Counted from the first letter of the stretch, positions 1 through 8,322 are shown. The stretch is DNA of 64,000 nucleotides from JACMLD01 sp963705285 (GCA_963705285.1 OY970066.1:1612001-1676000); one strand, 5' to 3'. Notes: generated from the letters alone by a model not told the origin. Translations and numbers: made by a program.

Positions 1-79
1 AGTACATTGCGCCAAATTTATACGCTATCTCAAATGGGATGCAATGACAGTCCCTGGCCAAAGGTAGCGTTTACAGGCG

Positions 80-109
80 CTAAAAAAGCCCCTGCGTAAA
101 CAGGGGCTT
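80..109 (-). terminator. Terminator of transketolase subunit gene
   Basis: A perfect 9-bp inverted repeat (AAGCCCCTG / CAGGGGCTT) with a 6-nt loop lies just past the stop codon. Read on the minus strand it is followed by a run of T, so it fits an intrinsic terminator. Confidence 0.85.
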
Positions 110-136
110 ACAATTAACAATCTTATTAAAAGCCGG

Positions 137-1099
137 TTAACCTTTTTTACGTGCCATTACCTTTTCAACAGCAGCAATGATATGCGGGGCCGTAAGGCCA
201 TATTTTTCGAGTAGTTGGGTGGGTGTGCCGCTCTCGCCAAACGTATCGTTGGTACCTACGTATTCAATGGGAATGGGCAGGTTTTTAGCAGCCGTTTGGG
301 CAATGCTGTCTCCCAAACCGCCAATAATGTTATGTTCTTCTACCGTTACCGCGCATTTTGTTTTGGTGATAGATTTGAGAACTGCTGCAGTATCCAACGG
401 TTTTATAGTATGTATGTTGATGATTTCTACGCTTACGCCTTTTTCCTGCAGGGCCACGCCAGCTTCAATGGCTTTCCATACCATATGGCCGCATGCAAAA
501 ATGCTCACATCGGTACCTTCAGAAAAAATCTGTGCCTTGCCAATTTCAAAAGGCAGGTCGGCGGTGAAAATGGGCCATACTGGCCGGCCAAAACGCAGGT
601 ATACCGGGCCTTCGTAATCGGCAATGGCTTTGGTAGCCGCTTTGGTTTGGGCATAATCGCACGGTACAATGACTGTCATACCGGGTAGCATTTTCATCAT
701 GCCAATATCTTCCAGTATCTGGTGGGTAGCGCCATCTTCACCCAGTGTAAGGCCGGCGTGGGAGGCACATATCTTCACATTTTTGCCCGAATAGGCAACA
801 GACTGGCGTATCTGATCATATACACGGCCGGTAGAAAAATTTGCAAATGTGGTAGTATAAGGAATTTTACCCCCAATGGTTAAACCAGCGGCGATGCTGA
901 TCATGTTGGCTTCGGCAATACCGCACTGTACAAAACGGTCTGGGAATTCTTTGATAAACTGGTTAAGCTTCATGGAGCCGAGCAAATCGGCTGTTAGTGC
1001 TACAATATTAGGGTTGGTTTTTGCTGCTTCTGCTATACCGTCGCCAAAACCGCTGCGCGTATCTTTCTGGCCGGTAGGCTTAATATCTTTTAATGCCAT
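137..1099 (-). CDS. Transketolase, C-terminal subunit
   Basis: This 320-residue protein is the C-terminal half of a split transketolase: the pyrimidine-binding domain followed by the transketolase C-terminal domain. It should pair with a separate thiamine-diphosphate-binding N-terminal subunit to move two-carbon ketol units in the non-oxidative pentose phosphate pathway. Family features seen are the CGIAEANMISIAAGL block near residue 60, the catalytic-helper glutamate region, the HAGLTLGEDGATHQ segment near 115-128 and the VEEHNIIGGLGD C-terminal block. Split transketolases are common in Bacteroidota. The N-terminal subunit gene, usually immediately upstream, is not present here: upstream there is 0.55 kb of non-coding DNA and then galE. 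A different ThDP-family C-half, such as a 1-deoxyxylulose-5-phosphate synthase-like protein, is less likely. Confidence 0.9.
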   Translation of the reverse strand: MALKDIKPTGQKDTRSGFGDGIAEAAKTNPNIVALTADLLGSMKLNQFIKEFPDRFVQCGIAEANMISIAAGLTIGGKIPYTTTFANFSTGRVYDQIRQSVAYSGKNVKICASHAGLTLGEDGATHQILEDIGMMKMLPGMTVIVPCDYAQTKAATKAIADYEGPVYLRFGRPVWPIFTADLPFEIGKAQIFSEGTDVSIFACGHMVWKAIEAGVALQEKGVSVEIINIHTIKPLDTAAVLKSITKTKCAVTVEEHNIIGGLGDSIAQTAAKNLPIPIEYVGTNDTFGESGTPTQLLEKYGLTAPHIIAAVEKVMARKKG

Positions 1100-1655
1100 G
1101 TGCTTGTATTTAATGCCGCAAAGTAAGGAAGATATTATGAGAAATTGCGAGATTTCGAGATTTTGAATGATGGCAATTTACTTTCATTAGGGATAACGCT
1201 TCCGACGTCAAATAAATCTCAATATCGCGTAATCATTATTGTCCGGTTAAATCTTGCCAACCTTTTAATACGATGGCCTCAGGCCAGCTACGCTTTTCGA
1301 TGCTGCGTTTTCCTTTTCCCCTGTAATTGAGCAGCAGTAGGTATTTCAGCCATCGCATCATTCAACTTCTGTACAAAGCTGACGGAAACTGTAAGGTTCA
1401 TCAATACCCCTAAAAAAATCATTGATGCATTGGTAAAACGAGGCATCTCAAAGCGTACTGGTATCAGGTCTTAGAAATGCAGGCCCTCCGCTTGTGTAAA
1501 TCACTGAAAACCTTTGCTACAACCGGGTCTTCGTATAATGAGGTAGTTTTTCCCGGACACCAATAATCGCGTAATCTCAAAATCAGCAATGATACGCAGC
1601 CGGTGTCAAATAAATCTCGACATAACGCAATCTCAAAATCAGCAAATACTTCTAA
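1100..1655. repeat. Intergenic region with degenerate repeats, no gene
   Basis: No convincing coding sequence occurs in this 556-bp gap. It holds diverged direct repeats: GTCAAATAAATCTC occurs at about 1207 and 1605, and AATCTCAAAATCAGCAA at about 1575 and 1628. An inverted relative (GAGATTTCGAGATTTTGA) lies near 1150. This resembles the other short intergenic repeat families in the window. Confidence 0.5.
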
Positions 1656-2711
1656 CTAGTTAAGCCCGGCGTTTTGTTTATTATACAGTTTGGCGTCTAC
1701 TTTGAGGCGCTGTTCCCATTTCCAGGCGGTGAGCATCATATCTTCCAGCGAGTATTTTATTTGCCATTTCAATTGAGTAACGGCCAGTTCATTGTTGGCG
1801 TAAATGGCTACTACGTCTCCCGGGCGGCGTGGGGCGATTACATAATTTAGTTTTACACCACTTACTTTTTCAAAAGTTGTAATGGCTTCCAGTACAGTAA
1901 CGCCATTGCCGGTGCCCAGGTTGAATACCTCGCATTTTTTATCGCTGTTGCCTTCTATCAGGTAAAGCAAAGACAAGGTATGGGCATGCGCTATATCGCA
2001 TACATGAATAAAATCGCGGAGGCATGATCCGTCGCGGGTGGGATAATCATCGCCAAATACTTTCATTTGGGGCAGTTTACCTACGGCTGTTTGTGTAATG
2101 GCAGGCACCAGGTTAGCGGGTTTGCCCACAGGCAGTTCGCCGATTTGAATGGTAGGATGGGCGCCTACCGGATTGAAATATCTTAATAGTATGGATTGTA
2201 CTTCATTGACTTTAGAAAATTCATTAATGATCTGTTCGCCCATTTGTTTGGTATAGCCGTAAGGCGATTCGGCAGGTTTGGGTGGTGTTTTTTCTGTAAC
2301 AGGAATCACATCAGGGTTGCCATACACCGTGCAGGAAGAAGAGAATACAAAATACGGGATCTTGAATTCGTGCACGCATTTAAGTAGGTTGATAAGCGAC
2401 ACTACGTTGTTTTCAAAATACATTAAAGGTTCTTCTACCGATTCACCCACGGCTTTGTATGCAGCAAAATGGATGATGCCGGCAATATCATCGTTTTCCT
2501 GGAAGATGGCAAAAGTGTCGTCGTAATTACAAAGGTCAACTTTATAATTCTTTACTTTTTTACCGGTTATTTTTTCTACCCCTTCCAGAATACGTGCAGA
2601 AGAGCGGGAATTATTATCCACCGAAATAACGTCAAAACCATTTTCTATCAGATCTACAAGGGTGTGCGAGCCAATATAACCGCATCCGCCTGTTACGAGT
2701 ATTTTTTTCAT
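1656..2711 (-). CDS. galE: UDP-glucose 4-epimerase GalE
   Basis: This 351-residue extended short-chain dehydrogenase/reductase interconverts UDP-glucose and UDP-galactose in the cytoplasm using bound NAD+. The N-terminal Rossmann motif GGCGYIGS starts at residue 8. The SSSCTVYG segment carries the catalytic serine/threonine region, and YGYTK contains the catalytic Tyr-x3-Lys. The C-terminal half carries the family's sugar-binding residues (YFNPVGAHP, RDFIHVCD, GTGNG). Length matches the family. With rfbA next on the same strand, it probably supplies sugar nucleotides for envelope polysaccharide. About 300 bp of repeat-bearing DNA separates the two, so they are not necessarily one transcript. 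Confidence 0.95.
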   Translation of the reverse strand: MKKILVTGGCGYIGSHTLVDLIENGFDVISVDNNSRSSARILEGVEKITGKKVKNYKVDLCNYDDTFAIFQENDDIAGIIHFAAYKAVGESVEEPLMYFENNVVSLINLLKCVHEFKIPYFVFSSSCTVYGNPDVIPVTEKTPPKPAESPYGYTKQMGEQIINEFSKVNEVQSILLRYFNPVGAHPTIQIGELPVGKPANLVPAITQTAVGKLPQMKVFGDDYPTRDGSCLRDFIHVCDIAHAHTLSLLYLIEGNSDKKCEVFNLGTGNGVTVLEAITTFEKVSGVKLNYVIAPRRPGDVVAIYANNELAVTQLKWQIKYSLEDMMLTAWKWEQRLKVDAKLYNKQNAGLN

Positions 2712-2779
2712 CGTTGTTTAATGTATAGAGGGTGCAAGATGTAAACAATTTAGGCTATTTCCAAATTATCGCTCTGCGG

Positions 2780-3014
2780 TGGGTAGAACGCAGATGACAC
2801 GGATTGGAAGGATAAGCACGGATTTTTTGAGGTTCTTATAAAAAATGTAAGGATTGGATAAAATGAACATCCTTTGCAATCCATTTGATCGGTGTTGTCC
2901 GTGTTCCAATTCTAAGCGAAGCGCCGTCAATAATAATAATGTTGGGCAGAACAAAAATCCTTTTTAATCAATTTAATCCGTGCTATCTGTGTTCCAATTT
3001 AAAGCGAAGCGCCG
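2780..3014. repeat. Paired 58-bp direct repeats between galE and rfbA
   Basis: Two 58-bp imperfect direct repeats occupy 2869-2926 and 2957-3014. Both run from an ATCCTTT word through a GTGTTCCAATT word to AAGCGAAGCGCCG. An inverted relative (AGCACGGATT) occurs at 2815-2824, facing AATCCGTGCT in the second copy. The second copy ends against the stop codon of rfbA, so it forms that gene's 3' flank. Confidence 0.7.
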
Positions 3015-3015
3015 G

Positions 3016-3873
3016 TTAATCGAGGTTCACCAGGTATTGGCCATAGCCGCTTTTGAGCAGTGGTTTTGCCAGGGTAAGCAGCTGTTCTTTAGTAATAAAT
3101 CCTTTTCTATACGCTATTTCTTCAATACACGCTATTTTGATGCCCTGCCGCTGTTCTATTACCTGCACAAACATTGATGCCTGCATAAGTGAGTCGAAGG
3201 TGCCGGTATCCAGCCAGGCGGTGCCGCGGTCGAGAATAGATACTTTCAGTTTGCCCAGGCGCAGGTATTCTTTATTGACGTCGGTAATCTCGTATTCGCC
3301 GCGCGGACTTGGTTTCAATTCTTTGGCAATTTTTACCACATCATTGTCATAGAAATACAATCCCGGCACAGCATAACTGCTTTTTGGCTGGGCGGGTTTT
3401 TCTTCGATAGATATGGCATTCATATTTTTATCGAACTCTACCACACCATACCTTTCAGGGTCGCTCACATGATAGGCGTACACAATGCCACCATTGGGGT
3501 TATTATTTGTTTGCAGTGTTTTACCAAGACCGGCGCCATAAAAGATATTATCACCCAGTACCAGCGCCACGCTGTCTGTGCCAATAAATTCTTCGCCAAT
3601 TACAAATGCCTGGGCCAGTCCGTTGGGCAGCGGCTGTTCTGCATAGGAGAAATTAAGGCCGAGTGATTTCCCATCGCCAAATAATTTTTTGAATAAGGGC
3701 AGATCGTGCGGGGTGGAGATAATCAGAATTTCGCTGATACCTGCCAGCATAAGGGTAGACAGCGGGTAATAGATCATGGGTTTATCATACACGGGCATGA
3801 TTTGCTTACTGATAGCATAGGTTATGGGGTGTAAACGTGTGCCGGATCCGCCTGCGAGTATGATTCCCTTCAT
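3016..3873 (-). CDS. rfbA: Glucose-1-phosphate thymidylyltransferase RfbA
   Basis: This 285-residue nucleotidyltransferase makes dTDP-glucose from dTTP and glucose-1-phosphate, the first step toward dTDP-rhamnose and related sugars. The N-terminal signature GGSGTRLHPIT starts at residue 8, followed by KQIMPVYDKPMIYYPLS. The VLGDNIFYG metal/nucleotide motif is near residue 105 and EKPAQPKSSYAVPGLYFYD follows near 160. All match the RfbA/RmlA family in order and length. The usual rfbC, rfbD and rfbB partners are not in the window. Upstream, TATCTTGC is close to a Bacteroidota -7 element. Confidence 0.95.
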   Translation of the reverse strand: MKGIILAGGSGTRLHPITYAISKQIMPVYDKPMIYYPLSTLMLAGISEILIISTPHDLPLFKKLFGDGKSLGLNFSYAEQPLPNGLAQAFVIGEEFIGTDSVALVLGDNIFYGAGLGKTLQTNNNPNGGIVYAYHVSDPERYGVVEFDKNMNAISIEEKPAQPKSSYAVPGLYFYDNDVVKIAKELKPSPRGEYEITDVNKEYLRLGKLKVSILDRGTAWLDTGTFDSLMQASMFVQVIEQRQGIKIACIEEIAYRKGFITKEQLLTLAKPLLKSGYGQYLVNLD

Positions 3874-4308
3874 GTGGTGTCAATTTAGGTCGCAAGATAT
3901 TGAGACAATTCAAAATTAACGAGGATTTGGTAGGATTAAATGGAATGGCCGCAGATTGCCTGAACGAGGATTTGGTAGGATTAAACGGATGAAGGGATGC
4001 TGTACGCTCGGTTCCACACGATCTCTGCTAACTCTGTTAGCTTTGCACGAAAAAATTCGGCCGCAGATGCGCAGATTTTTAAGCTATGTAATCACACAAT
4101 CTCTGCTAGCTCTGTTGGCTCTGCGCGAAACTTTTGATGACGAAGCAAACGCTCCTTTTCTCTTTGTTCGCTTAGCAAAGCCTCTGCAAGTTCTGTTAGC
4201 TCTGCTCAATAACAATTTGGCCGCAGATTCGCATATTGCCTAAATGAATGCCTGAAACGTTTTTGACAGTGGCTATAAACCTGGAAAGTAAAGACAGCTC
4301 GTGCGGAA
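3874..4308. repeat. Intergenic repeat cluster between rfbA and PiT gene
   Basis: This 435-bp gap has no supportable gene. It carries two copies of AACGAGGATTTGGTAGGATT at 3919 and 3963. Three diverged copies of a TCTGCTAACTCTGTTAGCT word follow near 4021, 4099 and 4180. The word GGCCGCAGAT occurs three times. The short open frame that spans this stretch is repeat sequence. Confidence 0.6.
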
Positions 4309-5346
4309 TTAAATAAAGATCTTGAGAATATAATATACCACCGCTGCCAGTGCTGCGCTCACCGGTATGGTAAGAATCCATGCCCATAACAGGTTGATGG
4401 TTACGCCCCAGCGAACGGCTGATAAACGTTTGGTGGCCCCAACGCCAATAATAGAGCCGGTAATGGTATGCGTAGTGCTCACGGGTATGCCATAATGTTC
4501 TGTCATGTAAAGGGTAATAGCGCCCGCAGTTTCAGCGGCTACTCCTTCAAGCGGTGTTACTTTGGTAATGCGTGTGCCCATTGTTTTAATAATCTTCCAA
4601 CCACCGCTTAATGTGCCTAAACCAATGGCGGTAAAACTTGCCAGGGGTACCCACCAGTATTCACTCACAAATTCTGTGAAGCTCATATCTCGACCCTGCG
4701 ATTTGTGGTAAAAAATCATGGCAGCACCTATAATACCCATTACCTTTTGTGCGTCGTTGCCACCATGGCCCAGGCTAAACAGCCCAGAAGATACCAGCTG
4801 TAACCTTCTGAACCAGCTGTCTGCTTTGTAGGGATTGGCGCGCCGGCAAATGTTTACAATGAGCAGCGTAAGTATAAAAGCAATGACCATACCTATGAGC
4901 GGTGCGGCAAAAATGAATAAAAAAGTAGGTACCACTTTACCGTAATTAACTACAGAGTGGCCGGCATCTGATAAACCTTTGGCGTGTGCAATGGCGGCAC
5001 CAATAAAACCGCCCATTAATGTGTGAGAAGAAGACGAAGGAATGCCAAACCACCAGGTAAAAAGGTTCCAGATAATGGCAGCGATAATACCGGCAAAAAT
5101 TACTTCCAGGGTAATAAATTCAGCGTTCACCCATTTGGCAACGGTATTGCCAATGGCAAACTCACCATAAATGTATTTGGATACAAAGAACGCTGCAAAG
5201 TTCCATACGGCAGCCCATAAAACAGCCTGAAAAGGCGTAAGTACTTTGGTTGAAACAATGGTGGCTATAGAATTGGCCGCATCATGAAACCCGTTGATAT
5301 AATCAAAAACCAGCGCCAGTATAATGATGATAACAAGAAAGACCAT
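4309..5346 (-). CDS. PiT-family inorganic phosphate transporter
   Basis: This 345-residue, strongly hydrophobic inner-membrane protein of the PiT family (PF01384) takes up phosphate, or metal-phosphate, with H+ or Na+. Both halves of the internal duplication show the family signature: GFHDAANSIATIVSTKVLTP near residue 20 and GHGGNDAQKVMGIIG near residue 195. About ten membrane segments can be drawn. It lies downstream of the DUF47/PhoU-like gene on the same strand, the usual pairing, with 126 bp of repeat DNA between. The divergent Porin_O_P gene would provide the outer-membrane step. Confidence 0.93.
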   Translation of the reverse strand: MVFLVIIIILALVFDYINGFHDAANSIATIVSTKVLTPFQAVLWAAVWNFAAFFVSKYIYGEFAIGNTVAKWVNAEFITLEVIFAGIIAAIIWNLFTWWFGIPSSSSHTLMGGFIGAAIAHAKGLSDAGHSVVNYGKVVPTFLFIFAAPLIGMVIAFILTLLIVNICRRANPYKADSWFRRLQLVSSGLFSLGHGGNDAQKVMGIIGAAMIFYHKSQGRDMSFTEFVSEYWWVPLASFTAIGLGTLSGGWKIIKTMGTRITKVTPLEGVAAETAGAITLYMTEHYGIPVSTTHTITGSIIGVGATKRLSAVRWGVTINLLWAWILTIPVSAALAAVVYYILKIFI

Positions 5347-5349
5347 AAA

Positions 5350-5472
5350 AAAAATAAATGTGCTAACGTGACAAATGAGCTAACGTGACAAATGTGCTAA
5401 TGTGTAAATGCGGGAACAAAAGATAGCTGGATAATTAGCACATTTACACATTCATCAAATTTCCACATTTGA
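5350..5472. repeat. Inverted and direct word repeats between DUF47 and PiT genes
   Basis: The words AATGTGCTAACGTGACAAAT and close variants repeat three times at about 5358-5412. Inverted relatives such as ATTAGCACA and TTTACACATT fill about 5434-5470. TGTGCTAAT (about 5395) and ATTAGCACA (about 5436) can pair in a transcript, so the DUF47-PiT spacer may form a hairpin. Confidence 0.55.
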
Positions 5473-6117
5473 TCAGGCGTATTTAATAATGATGGATTCA
5501 ATTACGTTGGCGGCATCCTCACATTTGTCTGTTACAATTTCCATTACCTGGTAAATTTCTCTTTTCTTAATTACCTCTTTCGCATCCGGTTCTGTTTCAA
5601 ACAATCGGTCGATACTCAAATCAAATATATCATCGGCCTGGTTTTCTATGCTGTTTACTTTTACCAATGCATCTGTAATCTGGCGCATGTTTTTCATATC
5701 GCGCAGTTCTACCACGGCGTTCTTTATTTGTTCTGCACCCTGCTCTATAAGGTCGGCCATTTTTTGTATACCCTGATCGTTGGGGTTTACCTTGTAAAAA
5801 TTTATTTTTTTGGCAGAAGAATAGATGTAGTCAGCAATATCATCCAGTGCCGATGCCAGGTAATGAATATCTTCCCGATCGAAAGGCGTTATAAAATTGC
5901 GGCCGAGTTCGGTAAATATGCGGTGGGTAAAATCATCATTCACGTGTTCCAGATCTTCCATTTTTGAAATAAGCGCGGCGCGTTTATCAAAGTCGGGTTC
6001 TGCCACCACGTCTTTCATCAGCTTACCCATTTGGGCCACCGTTGCCGCCACCTCTTCAAACAGCGAATAAAAGACCCGGTCTTTGGGCATAAATATCTTT
6101 AAAAACGAATTGGCCAT
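5473..6117 (-). CDS. DUF47/PhoU-like phosphate transport accessory protein
   Basis: This 214-residue, all-helical, highly charged protein belongs to the DUF47 family (PF01865, PhoU-related). These proteins are encoded beside PiT permeases and are thought to regulate or assist them at the inner membrane. The sequence starts MANSFLKIFMPKDRVFYSLF, typical of the family, and contains acidic metal-cluster-like segments (ALDDIADYIYSSAKKI, KCEDAANVIESIIIK). It is the first gene of a probable DUF47-PiT unit. A -7 promoter element lies just upstream, and the 124-bp region upstream is shared with the divergent porin gene. Confidence 0.9.
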   Translation of the reverse strand: MANSFLKIFMPKDRVFYSLFEEVAATVAQMGKLMKDVVAEPDFDKRAALISKMEDLEHVNDDFTHRIFTELGRNFITPFDREDIHYLASALDDIADYIYSSAKKINFYKVNPNDQGIQKMADLIEQGAEQIKNAVVELRDMKNMRQITDALVKVNSIENQADDIFDLSIDRLFETEPDAKEVIKKREIYQVMEIVTDKCEDAANVIESIIIKYA

Positions 6118-6133
6118 GCGCTAATATTTGGGG

Positions 6134-6141
6134 CAAAAATA
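6134..6141 (-). promoter_or_regulatory. -7 promoter element for DUF47-PiT
   Basis: TATTTTTG on the minus strand matches the Bacteroidota -7 consensus TAnnTTTG, 17 nt before the DUF47 start codon. No clear -33 TTG is visible. Confidence 0.5.
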
Positions 6142-6211
6142 GCCTGTTTGATTTGGGTTTGGGATAATTACTGTTTGGTAATAATTTCTTAACATAGAAA
6201 CAGTTTTTCAA

Positions 6212-6219
6212 TAGTTTTG
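6212..6219 (+). promoter_or_regulatory. -7 promoter element for the porin gene
   Basis: TAGTTTTG matches TAnnTTTG, 22 nt before the porin start codon. The word TTTCTTAACA lies 18 bp upstream (6185-6194) and recurs upstream of susC. Confidence 0.5.
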
Positions 6220-6241
6220 ATGCCTATAACTGCTGTAACCA

Positions 6242-7537
6242 ATGGCCAAACGCCTGTTAGCTTTCTTTTGTGTGTTCTTCCTGCTATCCCAGGCGAAGGG
6301 CCAGTTTTTGATGGATATGATTGATACCTCACACGATGTGGGCAAAAGTCTTTTTTCATTGTACAAAAGTTATAATCATATCCGCATCAGCGGCTATATA
6401 CAGCCGCAATTTCAGCTGGCATCTACCAAGGGGCAGGCCAGCTTTAACGGGGGCGATTTTCCGTTGCATGTAAATAATCGTTTTACCCTGCGCCGGGGCC
6501 GGTTACGCTTTGATTATGCGCGGTTTAATAAAGAAAACCACCCGGTATTACAATTTGTATTTCAGTTTGACGGCACAGAGCGCGGCGTTTTTATTCGCGA
6601 TTTTTTTGGGCGTGTTTTTGAAAGCAAATGGCAGGTTTTTTCTTTTGCGGCGGGTATGTTTGCCCGGCCATTCGGTTACGAGGTAAACCTTGCTTCGCCC
6701 GACAGGGAATCGCCCGAACGGGGCAGAATGTCGCAGCTGTTGATGAAAACCGAGCGCGATCTGGGTGCGATGGTGTCATTTGAACCACGAACCACTAACC
6801 ATCCGCTCCGGTTTTTTAAACTTGATGTGGGCGTTTTTAACGGACAGGGCGTAACGGCGGTGGCAGATTACGATTCTTACAAAGACGTTATTGCAAGGGC
6901 ATCATTAAAGCCATACCCGTTGAGCAAACGTTTCATTCTGTCTGCCGGCCTTTCTTACCTCAATGGCGGTTTTTTGCAGAATACAAAATACATGTACCGC
7001 ACCCTCAATACAGGCGGTAATAAAACTTTTGTGCCAGATTCTTCACTATCTAATATCGATACCAAAGCACCGCGTGTATACCGGGGAGCAGATGTGCAAC
7101 TTAAATACAAACACAGCGCAGGGTTTACCGAGCTGAGGGCTGAGTACTGGCAGGGCACACAAACAGCTATCGCCGGCACCACAGAAACGCCTGCTGCCCT
7201 ACTCAATGAACCTTCTTATATAAGAAAGTTTGATGGTGCATTTATTTACCTGTTGCATAATATTGTTAACAACCGGCACCAGCTGGGTATTAAATACGAC
7301 TGGTACGACCCCAATACCGGTGTGGCTGGCACTGATATAGGCAAAGCCGGTACTTCTTTTACGCCTGCCGATATTAAATACAGTACATGGGGCGGTGGAT
7401 ATAATTACACCATCAATGAAAACCTGAAGCTGATGATCTGGTATGAAATAGTAAAAAATGAAACCACCCGGCTCCCCGGCTATCAATCAGACTTAAAAGA
7501 CAATCTATTTACCTGTCGCCTCCAGTTCAGGTTCTGA
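6242..7537 (+). CDS. Porin_O_P family outer-membrane porin, phosphate-selective type
   Basis: This 431-residue protein has an N-terminal signal peptide (about residues 1-20, ending near AKG). A long beta-rich barrel follows and it ends in an aromatic residue (CRLQFRF), as outer-membrane barrels do. The pattern IRISGYIQPQFQLA ... RFTLRRGRLRFDYARF ... GMFARPFGYEVNLASPDRE fits the OprO/OprP phosphate/polyphosphate porin family (PF07396). Divergence from the DUF47-PiT unit supports a role in phosphate entry across the outer membrane. Substrate choice cannot be read from sequence, since many Bacteroidota Porin_O_P proteins are untested. Confidence 0.88.
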   Translation: MAKRLLAFFCVFFLLSQAKGQFLMDMIDTSHDVGKSLFSLYKSYNHIRISGYIQPQFQLASTKGQASFNGGDFPLHVNNRFTLRRGRLRFDYARFNKENHPVLQFVFQFDGTERGVFIRDFFGRVFESKWQVFSFAAGMFARPFGYEVNLASPDRESPERGRMSQLLMKTERDLGAMVSFEPRTTNHPLRFFKLDVGVFNGQGVTAVADYDSYKDVIARASLKPYPLSKRFILSAGLSYLNGGFLQNTKYMYRTLNTGGNKTFVPDSSLSNIDTKAPRVYRGADVQLKYKHSAGFTELRAEYWQGTQTAIAGTTETPAALLNEPSYIRKFDGAFIYLLHNIVNNRHQLGIKYDWYDPNTGVAGTDIGKAGTSFTPADIKYSTWGGGYNYTINENLKLMIWYEIVKNETTRLPGYQSDLKDNLFTCRLQFRF

Positions 7538-7600
7538 CGTTTCCCGCTTTTGATAATAATTGCATAAACATAACGTCATATTCAGCTAACAAGGCAACGG

Positions 7601-7707
7601 TAGTTTTGTGCCTGTTCTCTAAAGACTGTTGTAAAACAATGGTTTATTAAGGCAAAAAAGCAGCGTTTTCTCATGCAGTCCGCCCCGGTTTTCACTGGGG
7701 CGTTTTT
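7601..7707 (+). ncRNA. Candidate small RNA, about 95 nt
   Basis: A -7-like element (TAGTTTTG, 7601-7608) is followed about 75 nt later by a strong intrinsic terminator (CGCCCCGG / CTGGGGCG plus T-run, 7681-7707). There is no open reading frame between them. A small hairpin (TTGT-AAA-ACAA) lies near 7632. The alternative is that the terminator simply ends the porin transcript. Confidence 0.3.
7681..7707 (+). terminator. Intrinsic terminator downstream of porin
   Basis: A GC-rich stem (CGCCCCGG / CTGGGGCG) is followed by GTTTTTG. It terminates the porin transcript, the candidate small RNA, or both. Confidence 0.8.
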
Positions 7708-7768
7708 GTGCCTAGGCAGCCCCCGCACGGCAGCTTGCTACGGGACGATGGCCGTCAATTACCGTCAA

Positions 7769-7793
7769 AACTTAACATTCCCAGTGTTAAGTT
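7769..7793. promoter_or_regulatory. Perfect palindrome, possible operator
   Basis: AACTTAACA and TGTTAAGTT form a perfect 9-bp inverted repeat around a 7-nt spacer, 48 bp before the next gene. No T-run follows, so an operator for a dimeric regulator is more likely than a terminator. The TTAACA half-site also occurs upstream of the porin and susC. Confidence 0.4.
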
Positions 7794-7840
7794 TATATTA
7801 TTTTAGTGGCAATATATTTCATCATTAAAAGTATTTATGT

Positions 7841-8089
7841 ATGAGTGGCACAGAAAAACCAGTATTGGTTAAAAAAATTTCCAGGAAGCAGGCGCAAAAA
7901 GCGGTGTTTGAAAAATTATCCGGGGCCCTGGAAGAATATAAGACGAAGCTCGATAAAAAGAAATTTGACAGCAACCTGAAAAAGGCGAGTAAAATTTTTG
8001 CTGCAGATCTGATAAAGGCGTTTAAGAAAGACCGCAAAAACAAAAGCAAAATTAAAGTTGCAAGCGAAAAGGCTGCAAAAGTTAAATAG
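7841..8089 (+). CDS. Small lysine-rich protein, unknown function
   Basis: This 82-residue protein has no signal peptide or membrane segment. Over a quarter of its residues are lysine, especially in the C-terminal third (KAFKKDRKNKSKIKVASEKAAKVK in part). The middle (residues 15-60) looks helical. I do not recognise a family. The strong positive charge would suit nucleic-acid or polyphosphate binding, but that is inference. It is monocistronic: a palindrome lies upstream and a perfect terminator follows 26 bp after the stop. It is a real gene by context (own terminator, plausible start, biased composition). Confidence 0.65.
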   Translation: MSGTEKPVLVKKISRKQAQKAVFEKLSGALEEYKTKLDKKKFDSNLKKASKIFAADLIKAFKKDRKNKSKIKVASEKAAKVK

Positions 8090-8115
8090 CGCATTCTTCT
8101 AACCTTCAAATTCTG

Positions 8116-8149
8116 AAAAGCTACCGTAATTATTAGGGTAGCTTTTTTG
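8116..8149 (+). terminator. Intrinsic terminator of the lysine-rich gene
   Basis: A 10-bp perfect stem (AAAAGCTACC / GGTAGCTTTT) with an 11-nt loop is followed by T residues. Confidence 0.85.
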
Positions 8150-8296
8150 TGCACATTGTTCCCGTATTTATCTTCATTTTAAATGAAGGCATAGTAACAT
8201 TCTGGTAATAATCCCTTCACAGTTCCATAATACTAGCATAACAGTTCCATCATGTTGCGGTAATCATTTGGTTATATCTTAAATTGAGTTTTGCAT

Positions 8297-8322
8297 TTTC
8301 TTAACAGAAGTTAATCAAAACT
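8297..8322 (+). promoter_or_regulatory. TTAACA-type direct repeats upstream of susC
   Basis: TTTCTTAACA (8297-8306) is followed by TTAATC and CTAACG at 10-bp steps just before the susC start codon. The first ten bases are identical to 6185-6194 upstream of the porin. A phosphate-regulon site is possible but unproven. Confidence 0.25.

Noticed and set aside
1330..1480. Possible transposase remnant on the minus strand
   Set aside because: A few short frames are vaguely reminiscent of a transposase tail, but there are no inverted repeats, no target duplication and no sustained similarity that I can defend.
3956..4243. 95-codon open frame between rfbA and the PiT gene
   Set aside because: Its sequence is the intergenic TCTGCTAACTCTGTTAGC repeat read through (repeated LLALLAL-type peptides).
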